Positions 47,729-59,519 of a stretch of 64,000 nucleotides of DNA are shown one piece after another. Origin of the DNA: Catenaria anguillulae PL171 (lineage: Eukaryota > Blastocladiomycota > Blastocladiomycetes > Blastocladiales > Catenariaceae). The DNA is taken from contig MCFL01000021.1 of assembly GCA_002102555.1 (NCBI GenBank), forward strand, positions 310,001 to 374,000, in the 5' to 3' direction. The notes under the pieces were generated by a model, which saw nothing but the letters and a program-made list of their open reading frames with translations, was not told where the DNA came from and did no database searches. Every line of letters begins with the position of its first letter. Position 1 is the first letter of the stretch. Position numbers and translations under genes: made by a program.

Positions 47729-48114
47729 GCCGCTGTTTCGACCATTTCCGTTTATCACGGTGCTGGTGGTGCTTGCGTTGAGATGAGGGCTGCTGATCTC
47801 GTGAGGTTCGTCCGCTGGATCAATGTTGATGGGATTTTCCGAGACTGTTGAATCAAGCACACAAGTTGCCAAGAGTCAGATTGAAGGCGCGGAGCGAGAG
47901 AGGCAGGTTGATACAGCCCCGGCGCGATCACAACTTGTGTTATTGAAATGTCGAGCAGTTGAGACAGACGCCGTGGCGACGGCGCACGAGAGACAATGAA
48001 CCGTGCACACATTCTCCCTCACACGACTGCGCGTTTGGCAAACCGATTGAATGCAAAGAATAAAGTAGAACATACGGTTGACGAGAGCGAGATTGATGTT
48101 GTCGGCAAAAGACT
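47729..48114. other. upstream region of Eaf1-like gene
   Basis: The Eaf1-like frame remains open to 47872 without an ATG, with an in-frame stop just beyond. An upstream exon joined here by splicing is possible. Confidence 0.4.
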
Positions 48115-48792
48115 CTACAAGTTTGAGCTCCTACGAAAAAGCAGGTGGGAAACGATGGGAAAAGTGCATAGGATCGTTGGTATGGTGCAGCAGAAACACC
48201 AGAAGGGTTTGGGAATCAATGCTGCATGATTTGAAAAACACACTTCCGATCTAGAAACAGCAGAATTGGTCAGCAAACCGGCAACCAGCCAAATACCGGG
48301 AAATAAAGCGTGAGGACAAAGCCAAAAGATTTTAATTGCGTACGGCTGCAAAGCGTAATCCTGAAAGAATTTTGTGCGTTCCGCAGAATCTGCATGCAGA
48401 TCTGGATCAAACAATGTCGCTGGCTGCTTGAAAGACTGAACGAGGCAAAAGACTTCGTTGAGTAATGTGTGTCGGTTTCTGAGAAATGATGGGGAAAACA
48501 ATAGTAATTTTGGTTAGAAACATTCTCAAAATGCTTCTGCATGTCGGAATCATGGAGCTTTCGTCTGCTGTTGATGTTTTGGCAGCTCTGTCCGTCGTGG
48601 AGTGAAAGAAGGGAGGTGGGTGAACACGAACTGGAAGCGCTCCGGCGGCAAGTCTCTGGCAAAGTCGGGGATGTGGGCCGCCATGGCAGCAAAGGGGCGT
48701 ATTGAACCGTGGGCAGTGCGTTGCGACGAGTGAGCAAGGTCTTCAAGTGTCAGGAGGCGGCAGTACAGCAGCGAAAGAAGTACGCTTTTCAT
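48115..48792 (-). CDS. uncertain gene fragments, unknown
   Basis: Two stretches look like real protein but do not join cleanly. One runs from an ATG at 48792 and includes DFARDLPPERFQFVFTHLP. The other lies at about 48486-48352 and includes RHTLLNEVFCLVQSF and DPDLHADSAERTKFF. An intron with a good acceptor (TTTCTCAG) lies between them, but the phases do not match, and a donor after the second is followed only by a short tail. It may be a real gene with an assembly indel or a decaying one. I do not recognise the family. Confidence 0.35.
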
Positions 48793-49751
48793 TTGTGACT
48801 GAGAAATTGAGAAAAGATGGCATAGAGTCACGTGACGTCATGAGAGGATCGCCCGATGAGATCGGCGTTCCGATCTCAAAGTGAGGAGTCCGATCTCAAT
48901 GTGAGGCCCAGATACCGTTGCAGCACGATGTACGACACGAGCGTCTGGTTCCATGGCGTGCTTTTCTGCCTCACGAACGAAAGTTGCGCCTGATGTGCAT
49001 TTTCTGTGTATGCAGGTGACTGATTTGCCCACGGAATGGAATCGGGCAGAGGGCAGGGCAATCCCAGTTCCAGGCCATTTCATCCCAGGGTCACACGACG
49101 GCTTCTGGCAATGATTCTGTGTCGTTGTGACGCGATACACCAAGCAGCCAAGCCGACGTCATCGCAGGACTTGATGGACGATGGGCAGGCAACTGTTGCC
49201 CAACTTCTGTCTCTCAGACTCTATGGAAATCCACACGATACTATGGACAGTCACTGTTGAAAACAAAAAAATGAAGCCCATTCACGCGCCTGCTGCAACC
49301 GTTGCTGTGCTCTCCGACCCACACTGCTGTGGACCATTTTCGAGGTATGCCGACGATTTCCCACTCCCAATATCAGAATGACCATCCTTCACACACCAAG
49401 CTGAGCCCACCCCTTTTGCAGCACCTTGACGACGCCGACCTGCGACCCCTCTCGTACATGCCAGAGTTCTTGTCCGCTCGTCCGTGACCCGCTCTTTGTC
49501 CGTGCCCGCCGCCGCCTTCTTTCGCTGCTTGCTCGCCAACGCCTCTCAAGCAATTCGGATGGCCACGACTCTGGCCACGCTCGCGCGCTCAATGTCCGTC
49601 GGCCGTCCATTGACTCGCTCGTCCATCGAACCTCATTCAAGGCGGAATGGTCACGTTACGCCTAGCAGGCGACGGCCATCCAGTTTGGGGGCCCGAGCAT
49701 CGAGCACGATGTGACGTGGCAATCAAGCTCGCCCAATTCTTGACGCGGCGC
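48793..49751. other. intergenic, about 0.96 kb
   Basis: A short direct duplication (CCGATCTCAAAGTGAGG / CCGATCTCAATGTGAGG) is at 48870-48907. An ORF from the ATG at 49559 may belong to an upstream exon of the RPEL gene, but no splice joins them convincingly. Confidence 0.45.
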
Positions 49752-50402
49752 ATGCTGGCGACGAGGTTAAACAAGCGCGCCAAGCCGGAAACGCTGGTTC
49801 AAAAGAACATCTTGGTCGGTGTTCCCACACATGCAACGTCGCCCACCAAGCCAACAACGAACGTGAACGTCGTTTCGACAAGCCATCGCGCTGTTGCGTC
49901 TGCTATCGCAGCAAGGACGCTTGTTGCGCCCAGGGCCAAGCTACTCATGGAGCAAACTCGCTCAAGGCTTGCGAGGAAACTTCGCGACCGACCGACGATG
50001 AGTGAGGTCGTGAACGCAGGTCTTGTCCCTGCGCACTTGGTTGTCCCCGCCGCCCGCTTTGGCACTGGCTCAGACTCAGAGACCTTGGCCAATAGCGGCT
50101 GCTACTTGCCACTGCTCACTCAGCAAGTCGCGCTGAACAACTTTTTGAAAATGCGCAAACTCAAGTCCAAGATTGCCGCCCGCCGCGTTGGCGAACGCGT
50201 TCTGCAGCCCAACCTCGTGTCAATTGATATGGACCGCGTGGTGGAAGACATGAACTTGTTCCTGCTGGTCAGGCTGAAGCCAAGTGAAATGGCGGAACGT
50301 CGCATGCTGCGTGACTGGGATTTGGCAGCATTGGTATGCCCGCCCAACGTTCGGGACAAGATTCGCTTTTGGGAGGATTTGGTCGCTGTTTCTGCGGATT
50401 GA
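49752..50402 (+). CDS. RPEL-repeat protein (predicted G-actin binder)
   Basis: This ORF of 216 residues starts at ATG 49752. An RPEL motif begins at once (LATRLNKRAKPETLVQKNIL). A second, LARKLRDRPTMSEVVNAGLV, follows near residues 75-95. A third degenerate one is SKIAARRVGERVLQPNLV. RPEL motifs bind monomeric actin in the MRTF and Phactr families. The frame is open upstream to 49647 but has no ATG, so an extra N-terminal exon is possible. The C-terminal 50 residues are helical with no known domain. Possible roles are actin sensing in amoeboid zoospores or transcription, which I cannot decide. Confidence 0.72.
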   Translation: MLATRLNKRAKPETLVQKNILVGVPTHATSPTKPTTNVNVVSTSHRAVASAIAARTLVAPRAKLLMEQTRSRLARKLRDRPTMSEVVNAGLVPAHLVVPAARFGTGSDSETLANSGCYLPLLTQQVALNNFLKMRKLKSKIAARRVGERVLQPNLVSIDMDRVVEDMNLFLLVRLKPSEMAERRMLRDWDLAALVCPPNVRDKIRFWEDLVAVSAD

Positions 50403-50881
50403 TAGATTCTTTGTATATGCCTCCGACAGACTTGTCATTTGTCGCTGGGCCCAGGCTCCGTACTTTGTATCCACTCTCATTCTCTTTTCCGTCCCCCTTT
50501 TACTCCGTTCCTCGTTGACGTCTCTCCTCCCCTGTGGATTCGGCTGACTGTGTCGCGAGTTCCAAGGCCACTTGTTCCCGCAAAGGCTTGTATTTCATTC
50601 AATCCGCTGTACCCACACTTTCCCAATTAATGCCACGAGATGATGTATCCACATTCCGCAGAATTGGTCGTTCAGTTCCCCCTTGCCACATGCTCCAAGA
50701 TTCCTGATTGATCGTCGCGAAGGCAAGACCAGATGAGGACCAGGAGCTCAAGAAATACTCGAATTCCACCCATAGATGCCATGGCTCCAACGTACTTTCC
50801 GCAATATCACCTACTGCAATTCTTTCTCCGACGCATCTCGCCTGCGACAAGTCAAGGCCCACTCACTGCCAAACGATTCCC
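50403..50881. other. intergenic, sensor gene promoter
   Basis: A pyrimidine-rich stretch (50460-50530) follows the RPEL stop. The sensor gene frame is open back to 50708 without an ATG. No other gene was seen. Confidence 0.45.
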
Positions 50882-53747
50882 ATGACAATCACACACCACC
50901 GAGTTCCTGCTACAGCTCAACATCCGCGACCATCGACATGGATCCCGCCGTCCAGTTCGTTGCACTGGCTTGACACAATATGGCGCCATCGTCACGACTT
51001 GTATGCCGCGCTCATAGCGCTTGTTGTGGTCCTCATCGGCTTGAGTACGCTTTCCTGTGTCGGCGTCGACGCGGTGGTCACGACAAAAGAATGAAGGATC
51101 GCTCAGCTGTGGCCGTGTCCGACAAAATCAATCAGGTGTTTCCCTTGGTCTTTTCTTTTGGTCTCAAACAACGCTGCGTGAGTACTACATGGGCGACCTG
51201 AATCACAAGTGCCAAGCTCTAGCCGACCTGCTCGGGTTTGACTTCACCTTGAATTACGGAACTTATGTGAGCGACACAACTGGATACTTCTACACCTTGT
51301 CCGATGTGACCCTTGGTACGTTTAGTTTTCCTTTTCGAACGTCGTGGAGCCCTGGCCGGAGCGTCTCACTGACGAAATGACCGTCCAGACATTGCCAACA
51401 AGTATATCATCCCAGCTTCGTCCTACATTCCCGAAAGTGACGCTGTCACACTCCACGCGATCCTTTCACGCGACATGATTCCAACTTTCGAGTCACAATT
51501 CAACCTCCGTGTTACCGAGCCCAACGATACCATGACCAAGATTGGTATCGCCATGCCCATCACATTTCGGTACCTATGTCCAATCATGTGTGCAACTTGG
51601 GAGTGACTCGCATGAAATGACCCGTTGTGCTTGAAAACAGCATTGATCTCCCGCCCCTGGTCAACAACCACACGCTTCCCCTGGGATACAACGTCTTTCC
51701 TGTTCCTGAAGTCGCTCTCGGTGCACGGACCAGCCTCGCTCTCGGTAAACCTGTCCTCACGCTCATCGACTCAAAACCGCCCACTCCCATCCTGCCTCCT
51801 CGCGAACGCCTGTATCTCTCAATGACACTCGACAATTTGTCAATTCGCAACTTTTCCACTTGGTCCATTCAAGTCCTCATTGCAACGCAGCCAGCGCTCA
51901 ATCGTACAATGTTCCCGGACCTTGTCAAAAACATTCGCGTCCAGGTCCACGACACAGCCAAGGACATGGATCTGTTTGACCGCTTTCCCCAACCGCTAGT
52001 ATCGCCAGACACAAGGGCGGCGCTTGCGAACGCCAAGGCGTCGGATACGGTCACATTTCCCGTCCAAGCATTTGATCGAACTTGGTCCGTTCGATGCAGT
52101 GGAACTGGCTCGCTTAGCGTCGCGCGGTCCTACATTATGCTTGCGATTCTGCTGCTTGCATTTGTGTTGATTGCCGAAGGGATTCGTCGGGCATCGGCGC
52201 AGGCGTTCAAGCAGCGATGGATGTCGACCCAAATGAACCAGCATGAGCTCATGGTCAATGCGGCTCACAAGTACGCGCAGGCCATTGTCCAAGCGTTTCC
52301 CGATCCGCTCTTTGTGTTGGATCAAGCGGGGTACTTGGTGGGATCGAATCAGGTGGCATTGAGCCGATTCGGGCAAACTTCGAGGCAGGACAGCCAATGC
52401 GTTGGTCCCGTTCATGTGTCTGAGGTCATCCGTTGTGAATTGTTCACAGCCTCAGCGATTGTGGCACAGCCCGTGACTGATACGGTAACTCTGCCACCAC
52501 TGGCTGTCAAGACCAACACGGCCCAGCCCGCAACCTGGCATCCCCTTGAGCCTGGAGTCCACAAGCTTGGATGGATTCGCAGTGGCGGGCATGATTCCGC
52601 CAAGTCTCTTCTCGTCGAGGCTGTCGTTTCCCCACCTGTGGCCGTATCTGGATCTCCGTCGCAAATCGTTTCACGGCCGCGCCGGAGCAAGGAATCCAAC
52701 TGGGGCGGAAATCGCACTTCGCGAAAGTACAAGCAAGTGCTTATCGTCCATGACATTACCGAGTACATGAAGGCACTCGCGCAATGCGAGCGCGCTGCTC
52801 AAGACTCTCACGGGCGGCACATGACTGCGGCGGCCATGTTGAAGACTTTGCTTGACGAAATCGGCCCACGGCTGCATATGCTCAACAAGTCAAGTCATTT
52901 CGCCGAATCAACGGCTTATCGAGTTCCATTCGCTCGACTCCAGGCCAATTGTGCACGCATTACTCGTCTGACTCTCGACATTTTATCCAACGCGTCCATT
53001 ATCGCTCGAAGTCGCTGGCAGCTTGATCAGAGCGGCTGTGATCCGGCAATTTTTCCCGTTTATTCGCCACCATTGTTCCCCAGGATATCATCGTATCATA
53101 CCCCCAGTGTACAGTACCCCTGGATTCACCCATCCGCCATCATTCAACAATCTATCGACGCCATGCAACCGCTTTGCGATTCCCGCCAAGTCATCATCAA
53201 GTTTGTCACGTCTTCTTCTTCTACGGCCGTTTCCGGTCCCATTACGGCTTCGGTAACGGTTTCTATTGCTCTACAAAAGCTTGTTCAAATTTCCGTCTAT
53301 GCTACCAAAGCAGGCGGGTGTGCATGTCTTGAATTGGCGGTGGATCCTCGGTCGCGCACGCTTCGAGTGCGCTGCCGAGGCGATATGCGTGTTCCCACCA
53401 TGTCACGGCCAAGATTGGCGAGTCGGGTACCGGTACTATGGCCTAGATGCATTGGGGACTGTGATGAGCGAGTCCGTGTGGCAGACTCTCTTGCAGAGAT
53501 GCTGCAATGTGGACTGGTGCAAGCGGCAGGTGTGGCGGTTGAGATGCTCGTTGCGCCATGCGGCCACTCTGGGCCACGGCACATTCGAGCCAGGGGAAGT
53601 CGAGAAGTCGGATGCTTTTCGTGGGTCAGCGGAGCCGAAGGAAGTAGGGATGGAAGAACGTCCGAGTCAGCAACGCAGGCCGCTCCGAGTCGTGGCGGGT
53701 TTGACTTTGTCTTTCGTCTGGGTGAAGCGGATATGTTTGAAATGTGA
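50882..53747 (+). CDS. membrane sensor with PAS and degenerate histidine-kinase core
   Basis: Exons are 50882-51044, 51136-51315, 51389-51569 and 51641-53747 (TGA), giving 876 residues. A first TM helix (split by intron 1) and a second (YIMLAILLLAFVLIAEG, near residue 340) bracket an extracellular domain of about 270 residues, possibly CHASE-like. A PAS-like segment follows (PDPLFVLDQAGYLVGSNQVAL). The region where a dimerisation/phosphoacceptor helix should be (SHGRHMTAAAMLKTLLDEIG) lacks the His-Glu/Asp motif. The ATPase-like region (VSIALQKLVQISVYATKAGG) lacks the N-box Asn and DxGxG. The protein therefore looks like a pseudo-kinase receptor. Five clean phase-consistent splices support the model. 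The ligand is unknown. Confidence 0.68.
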
Positions 53748-53933
53748 TGATGCAAGTTTCCGTAGGTCGACTGACTGTAAAATGTACATCTATTTCCCTT
53801 AATTCTCGTCAGCGAGAGTTCTGTGCGCTTGATGATTGTGTCCGGAGCGTTCGCTCGGTTTGTCGTGCAGTGGAGTTGGTCACTCCCGCGCGCGCCCTTC
53901 TGTTCGATGAGCTGACATGCCAATAGCACAGCC

Positions 53934-55862
53934 ATGGAGCCCAAAGACCCAGAGCAATCTCCAGAAATACAGTATGCGCAAGCCAGGGTCACTGTTGCCG
54001 CCCTTGAAGACGCATTGACGGCCACGGCCGCGCTCATGGTGAAGCGCCCGTCGCCACAAGATCAGAGCAGGATCATCATCAGCGGCATTCTGCCGGCCCA
54101 GCAGTCGGCGCTTGCTTTGCTGCAAAGGCACGTCGAGCATCTCGAGAGGACAAGGCAGACCACTGGTCCGCTCCATCCAGCCGCCTCGTCGCCCGCTCTT
54201 CTCGGCCTCCGTCACGAAAACGAGCAACTCGCGCGCGAGCGTGATCACTTGAGGGCACGGCTCGATTCAACCCAGCAATTGCTGGCCTCGGTGACGACCG
54301 AGCGGGACATGCTTGCGTTGCAGCACCAAGCGGCGGGTCATTTTTCGCAGTTTTGCCCATCTGTTACCCCTCAGCCACGCACATCATCCACCCAAGCGCC
54401 AGAATCGCTTTCAACCACATCTTTATCGTTTTCGCACGCAGTTCGACCGGCGCTCTCGCCAGCGCCATTGAACGCGTCTACGGCCACTCCATCGCCATCT
54501 GTTTTCAACATGTCCGCTGTCCCGCAATCTCCAATCACTCGAAAGCGATCCGCATCCGCATCATCTCAGAGACCAGTGGAGTGTGTAGATGTGCCATCGT
54601 CGCCAGAGTCTGCCCCTGTTGCCAAGCGGCCCCGAATGCTGGAGCCAACAACAGCCGAGGTGCGTCAGTGTATGTGACCCCAGACCTCAGTTGATTGGAA
54701 TTGACACTTGCTCCACGCACTCTCGACTTGCCACTTTCAGGAACAAATCACCGAAACTCCCACATTTAATTATCCCACATCGATTGCCAAGCTGTTGGGG
54801 GGGATGGCGGATGTGATTATCCCTCCTGCGGTCGAGTCGGGCCATCTCAGTAGCAGCAGTGGGGACTCCCCCTCGCCAACATCACGAAACGTTCACCCTA
54901 ACCAGCACCAGCAACCAGAGTCTGACCCATCGAGCGGGCTTCGTGCAGCTGTACCACCTCCCATGACGCCGCCCTCACCAGGGTACAGGCAGCCACTCGA
55001 CGAACCTTACCCCAATGACGACAGTGGCGACGACATTATTGATGTCACTAACCTTCTCTGCACACCCCCACTTCAACAAGCTGCTGGCGCTGCATCACCA
55101 CGTCTGCCTCGCCCCACGGCCGCACCCACGCCTATTGGTGTGCGGCTCGCCATTCCACTCTCCATGGTGAACCAGAACGTCCGCTCGCGATACCTGGATG
55201 GCGTGCTTCAAGTGCAACAATCCTACATTCGTGTCCTTGCCCACCGCCTCATCTCTCCACCCGCGATCGACCCTCCCATCGACTCCTACGCCACCTCTCC
55301 AACCGCGCCACCTGATGACGACCAACACGACAATGACGATGCAGATTCCTTGTCGACTACCACCTCTGTATTGCATCCCACCAACGCTCGGCACCTCCTA
55401 GTCATCCAGCAACAATACGGATCACAAGTCACTGCCACGCTACTCGAAACTGTGCTGGCGCAGGGGATCGGCGTTCCCGTGCTTCATCGGTGGCTGCAGC
55501 AACATATTGTGTCGGAGGTGCCGACACGCTCGACGAGTCAGATTTTGCGAGCTATTCACAGCGCGTGGGTGCGGCCTGTTTTGGTTGTCAAGGAGCTGGA
55601 GCGGCGAGACTATGAGCAAATGTGGCGCGAGCTCGCCGAGGAGTACCTTGCAACTGCCCAAGCTGGTGCTGCTGCCGCTGCGAGAGATGCTGCCGAGCGG
55701 CCGGTCCAGCTGTTACTGCCGGCAAGCGCACGGTTGGTTGTGTTGCTCGGGTTGGAGTGTTGTGGATTAGAGGCACCCACGGCGGATGCACGTGTTCCTG
55801 CATTGTGCGAGCGCAGGTATGCGTTGCGGGAGCGGGTTGCGTTGGTGCATAACCTTGCGTGA
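53934..55862 (+). CDS. nuclear-type coiled-coil protein, unknown
   Basis: Exons are 53934-54659 and 54741-55862, with an 81-base intron; the product is 615 residues. Residues 1-130 are helical with a coiled coil (LRHENEQLARERDHLRARL). A Ser/Thr/Pro-rich part contains basic clusters (TRKRSAS, AKRPRM) like nuclear signals. An acidic DDSGDDIIDVTNLL segment and a conserved-looking helical C-terminal domain (about 420-610: LLVIQQQYGSQVTATLLETVL, VLHRWLQQHI, VKELERRDYEQMWRELAEEYL) follow. I do not recognise the domain. The start ATG follows the sensor gene stop by 186 bases on the same strand. Confidence 0.72.
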
Positions 55863-56344
55863 ATAAATGATGTGGCCCATCTATGGAGTGATCGGATGCC
55901 GAGCTCATGATGAGTAACATTGCAGTCGGATTGTTTGCTTTTCGTCCAGATGCCGATTTGTGTCTTTGTGTCGTAGTTATTCCCACATGTGGTTTCACGT
56001 CTACATACCATGCAATACCAGATGTTTCGTACAAGGAGAGGTAATTTGAGGTATAGAGCCGGTGGAGGTTGGCAATCTGTTTCCCGAAGGAGGACGCGCA
56101 ACAGCAGATTGCCGCTGAGCGGGAGCGAGAAATTTCAGCTCATTGTAAGATGGTGACGGCGGGATTCGGGCGGAGATTGCGGATGGTGGTTTGTGGACCA
56201 TGGCGACGTCAAAATGGAGTTTGTGCCACAACGTCCCCTCGTACTACTGTGTCTCGCCGGTCGCTTTATGTGGCAACCCATCACGTGAAGGGCAGCCAAC
56301 AAAGACGCGGCGGATTGTACGCGTACCTACCGGGACATATGTAC
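55863..56344. other. intergenic before MITE-like element
   Basis: This is the 3' flank of the coiled-coil gene. No gene or repeat was recognised. Confidence 0.45.
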
Positions 56345-56597
56345 AGGCCGCGTAAGGGCTTGTTTGGGTCCCGCTGAAACGCGTGTTTCAACCAGTTTAT
56401 GTTCCCATCAAGGCTCCCACTAGCAACCCATGAAACAATGGCAGATAAGTGTTTGCAGTAGCAGTACTTTGCAATATTGTGTAGCCTATATCTCAATTCC
56501 ATTCATGTTCTGTGTCCCATTTTTTTGCGATAAACCAGCTGAAACCGGGTTTAAAGTGCCTTTCAGCGGGACCCAAACAGGCCCTTAGGGCCTGGCC
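56345..56597. mobile_element. MITE-like element with long imperfect terminal inverted repeats
   Basis: The left end (AAGGGCTTGTTTGGGTCCCG, 56354-56373) pairs with the right end (CGGGACCCAAACAGGCCCTT, 56567-56586) in inverted orientation. Weaker pairing extends inwards (AACCAGTTTAT against AAACCAGCT) and outwards (AGGCC/GGCCT). The roughly 250-base, non-coding element with long ends fits a miniature inverted-repeat element. I could not define a target-site duplication. Confidence 0.6.
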
Positions 56598-56643
56598 AGT
56601 GGCCCCGTCTGCAACGGCAATGACCGAATACGCCGCATGCCCT

Positions 56644-56677
56644 TGCAACGCAACGCAACGCAACGCAACACAACGCA
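56644..56677 (+). repeat. GCAAC tandem repeat
   Basis: About six GCAAC units, one with a substitution, lie just upstream of the CorA-type gene. Confidence 0.85.
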
Positions 56678-56855
56678 TACTTGACTTGCCGCCCATCCTC
56701 ACCTGGGATTTGATTGCACCACGCCTCGCAATATACATCGAATGATCCGGCCCTCTGCCTTCACCGCCACCGCTGCCCCTGCCACCCTTTGCTGCCCCCG
56801 TGCCCATCTGTCCGACCTCATGCCTCCGTGACACCCTCATCGTCTGCCGAAAACA

Positions 56856-58722
56856 ATGTCGTCCCAGTCCTCCTCGCCGGCCCACACATCGCCCACGTCG
56901 CCGCTCGCCCTTGGCGCCACCGACCCGCGGTCCGCGAGCATGTTCCCCGACGACCTGAGCGCCGCGCTGCCACTCCTCTCCGTTGGAAACGGCAACGGTC
57001 ACCCGGTCACTGGATCGGTCTTGTCTGCTCGCTCAGCGTCTCCTGATCTCTCGTCGTCCAACCCGCCGTCTCCCCAATTCGGCGCCACCATTTCGCCTAC
57101 CCAACCGCCTGCTGCCCCGGGTCAACTGCCCCTGCAGCACCCACTCCATTCATCACGCACTACCCTCGTCTCGTCGCATCCGCTTTCGCGCTCGGCTGTT
57201 CCTTCGGCCACATTGTCGCCCAAGACACAATCATCCTCTGCGGCTCCCAAGGTCGACTATGCCCTGCTCGGATCGCTCCTGTCCGTCAACTCTTCGGACC
57301 ACGATGCCGAGCAACTGGCCCGCTCGCTACTGGGTGACGACAACAACAACTCGTCACGGGCGGCCGTCATGGCCAGCAAAGCTGCCGCGCTGCGCAAGTC
57401 GTACGACCCACACGCACGCTTCACCTACTTTTCAGCATCTCGGGGCTTGTTGCAGGGCAACTCGCTTGCCATGGTGGCCACCGACATGCTCGGCAGATTC
57501 AAACCGAGTACCAGTTCGGGTGCTGGATCGCCCACCCCATCATCGACCATGGCAGCCCCGCCCGCAGTTGCTGTGGAACCGTTTTGGCTCGACGTGCAAT
57601 GCCCATCCGCCGTCGACTTGGCTTTGCTCACGCGCATCTTTGCCATTCACCCGCTCTCAGTCGAGGACGTGACGACCGACGAGGCTCGTGAAAAGTCGGA
57701 GGTGTACGACCACTACCTGTTTGTTTGCCTACGCACGCTCGCCGATGACGCCGACGATGTGGACGGGCTCAAGCTCAAGGAATCGTTTTACTATGTCCTC
57801 CTCTTCAAGGACTGCGTGCTCACGGTGCGCCATGAGCCCTTGAGGCACGCCTACAATGTGGCGCTCCGCCTCGTGACTGGGTCGGGTTTGTCGGCAACGA
57901 GTGCGGCCATGGGCGACGAGGATGTGGAGGGCGGCGAGGTGCTGGCACCCGATTGGGTTGTGTACACGCTTGTGGACGATATCATTGATTCGATGCGCCC
58001 AGTCATTCAAGGGCTCGAGTTTGATGCCGATGGGATTGACGATTTGGCGCAGATCCTGAAATGGAATGAGCAGGCGGATTTGTTGCAGCGGTTGAGGCGG
58101 GCCAGCAAGAAGGTGACTCAGGTACGTGCACGTTTGAATTCTACACCGCCCAATCATCCTTTTCGCCATATACCCACTCACCTGTATTCTGCGCGCAGCT
58201 CATTCGTTTGCTTCATTTCAAAGAAGAGGTCGTCAAGTCCCTCTCGAACCGGTCTGCAAGCTACATCCAACCCTCCACTACTGTCTACTTGCGCGATATT
58301 TTCGACCACATTGTGACCTTGCAACACTCACTGGCCATCATCAAGGACACGCTGCACACAGCGCACACGGGCTACCACTCGCAGCTGTCGGTGGCCATGT
58401 CGCAACTATCCAACAACATGAATGCCAGCATGAAGCGCATTTCCGTGATTGGTGCCGCATTTGTGCCCATCAAGGCTGTCACGGGTTGCTTTGGTATGAA
58501 TGTGCCGGTACCGTGGGGTGCAGCCAATACCCAGGAATCAAGTGCGTTGATGCTTTTGTTCCTGATTGCAATTAAGCCGTTACTGACCCTGTTTGCGTTC
58601 TTCCTTGTCCATTTTCAGCACTTTATTGGTTCTTTATGGTTGTGGGCATCACCATTGTCATTTCGGTTGGATCCATTGCGACCTTGGAGTGGGCGCAGCG
58701 CCACAAGCAAAACCGCTTGTAA
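56856..58722 (+). CDS. CorA-type magnesium transporter (Alr/Mnr2-like)
   Basis: Exons are 56856-58121, 58199-58541 and 58619-58722 (TAA), giving 570 residues. A Ser/Pro-rich N-terminal region of about 200 residues precedes the CorA domain (FWLDVQCPS, HPLSVEDVTTDEAREKSEVYDHYLFV). The long stalk helix follows. TM1 ends in the pore signature GMN (521-523; CFGMNVPVPW). The last intron splits TM1-loop from TM2, and the final exon gives LYWFFMVVGITIVISVG and a basic tail. This architecture matches fungal Alr1/Mnr2 magnesium carriers of the plasma membrane or vacuole. Introns are 77 bases each. The ATG follows a good AACA context. Confidence 0.93.
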
Positions 58723-58993
58723 TGTCCAAGGATCATTCGTCCTCTCTCGGCTTCATCATTTCTTGTCACTTGTATCCTCTTGCGCTCGTTGCTGTGTTGC
58801 CGTCGATAGAACGAAATAGTCTATACACCCGATTTTGAATATGATATGCCCTGTAACGCACGTACGTAATGACTTGTTTTTCATGTTCTTGATGTTGAGA
58901 GCAATCACAATTAGAAACAGGAGAACAAAAACGAGGGACAGAAGAAGACACACCAACTTTGTAGCGATGCGGTTTATGATCTACTAGGCATCC

Positions 58994-59062
58994 TGAATCG
59001 GTTTTGGCAGTAAATTGGGTGTTATCCTCATCATGAATCGGTCTGGCGGTAAATTGGGTGTG
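58994..59062 (+). repeat. direct repeat, 40-base period
   Basis: TGAATCGGTTTTGGCAGTAA at 58994 recurs as TGAATCGGTCTGGCGGTAA at 59034, each followed by ATTGGGTG. Confidence 0.8.
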
Positions 59063-59270
59063 GTCATGGTTGATCAAGTTGTTGAGGCTGTCGAGTACTG
59101 TTGAGAAATCTTGGCTCGACCAACTGCTGTTGACTGCTGTTGGGTCGAGACGCAGCACAACGCCTGATGATCCAGCGCTGTTGTTTGTCAAGACATTCCA
59201 TACAACGTTGGTTCACTTTCTGCCAACTCGCCAGCGTTCTCTCCAGATGCTGCGCCTGTTGAGGGCCGTG

Positions 59271-59388
59271 GATCGAATGTCCCCAAGAAAGTGGTCATTC
59301 AATCGCACACTGTTATGTTGACAAGTCTAGATCAAATGTCCCCAAGAAAGCAGTCATTCATCCACACGCTGTTTCGTAACCGACCTGA
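59271..59388 (+). repeat. direct repeat, 59-base period
   Basis: AATGTCCCCAAGAAAG followed by GTCATTCA and a CACAC-CTGTT stretch occurs twice, starting at about 59271 and 59330. Confidence 0.8.
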
Positions 59389-59519
59389 CGATTCAAGGCT
59401 CGCCTCGCGACAGTTGAGTCTTGCACAATGGTATTTACTGACATTCCACATTCATTCCGCGAATAAACCGAATACGAACAAAGAAAGCAAAGCAGGAAAC
59501 AAAAAAGGACACCAAGCGC

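Larger units (their letters stand above)
58723..59519. other. intergenic with local tandem duplications
   Basis: This lies between the CorA-type stop and the stop of the minus-strand ORF at 59520. It is AT-richer than average. Apart from the two duplications listed next, I see no gene. Confidence 0.5.
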
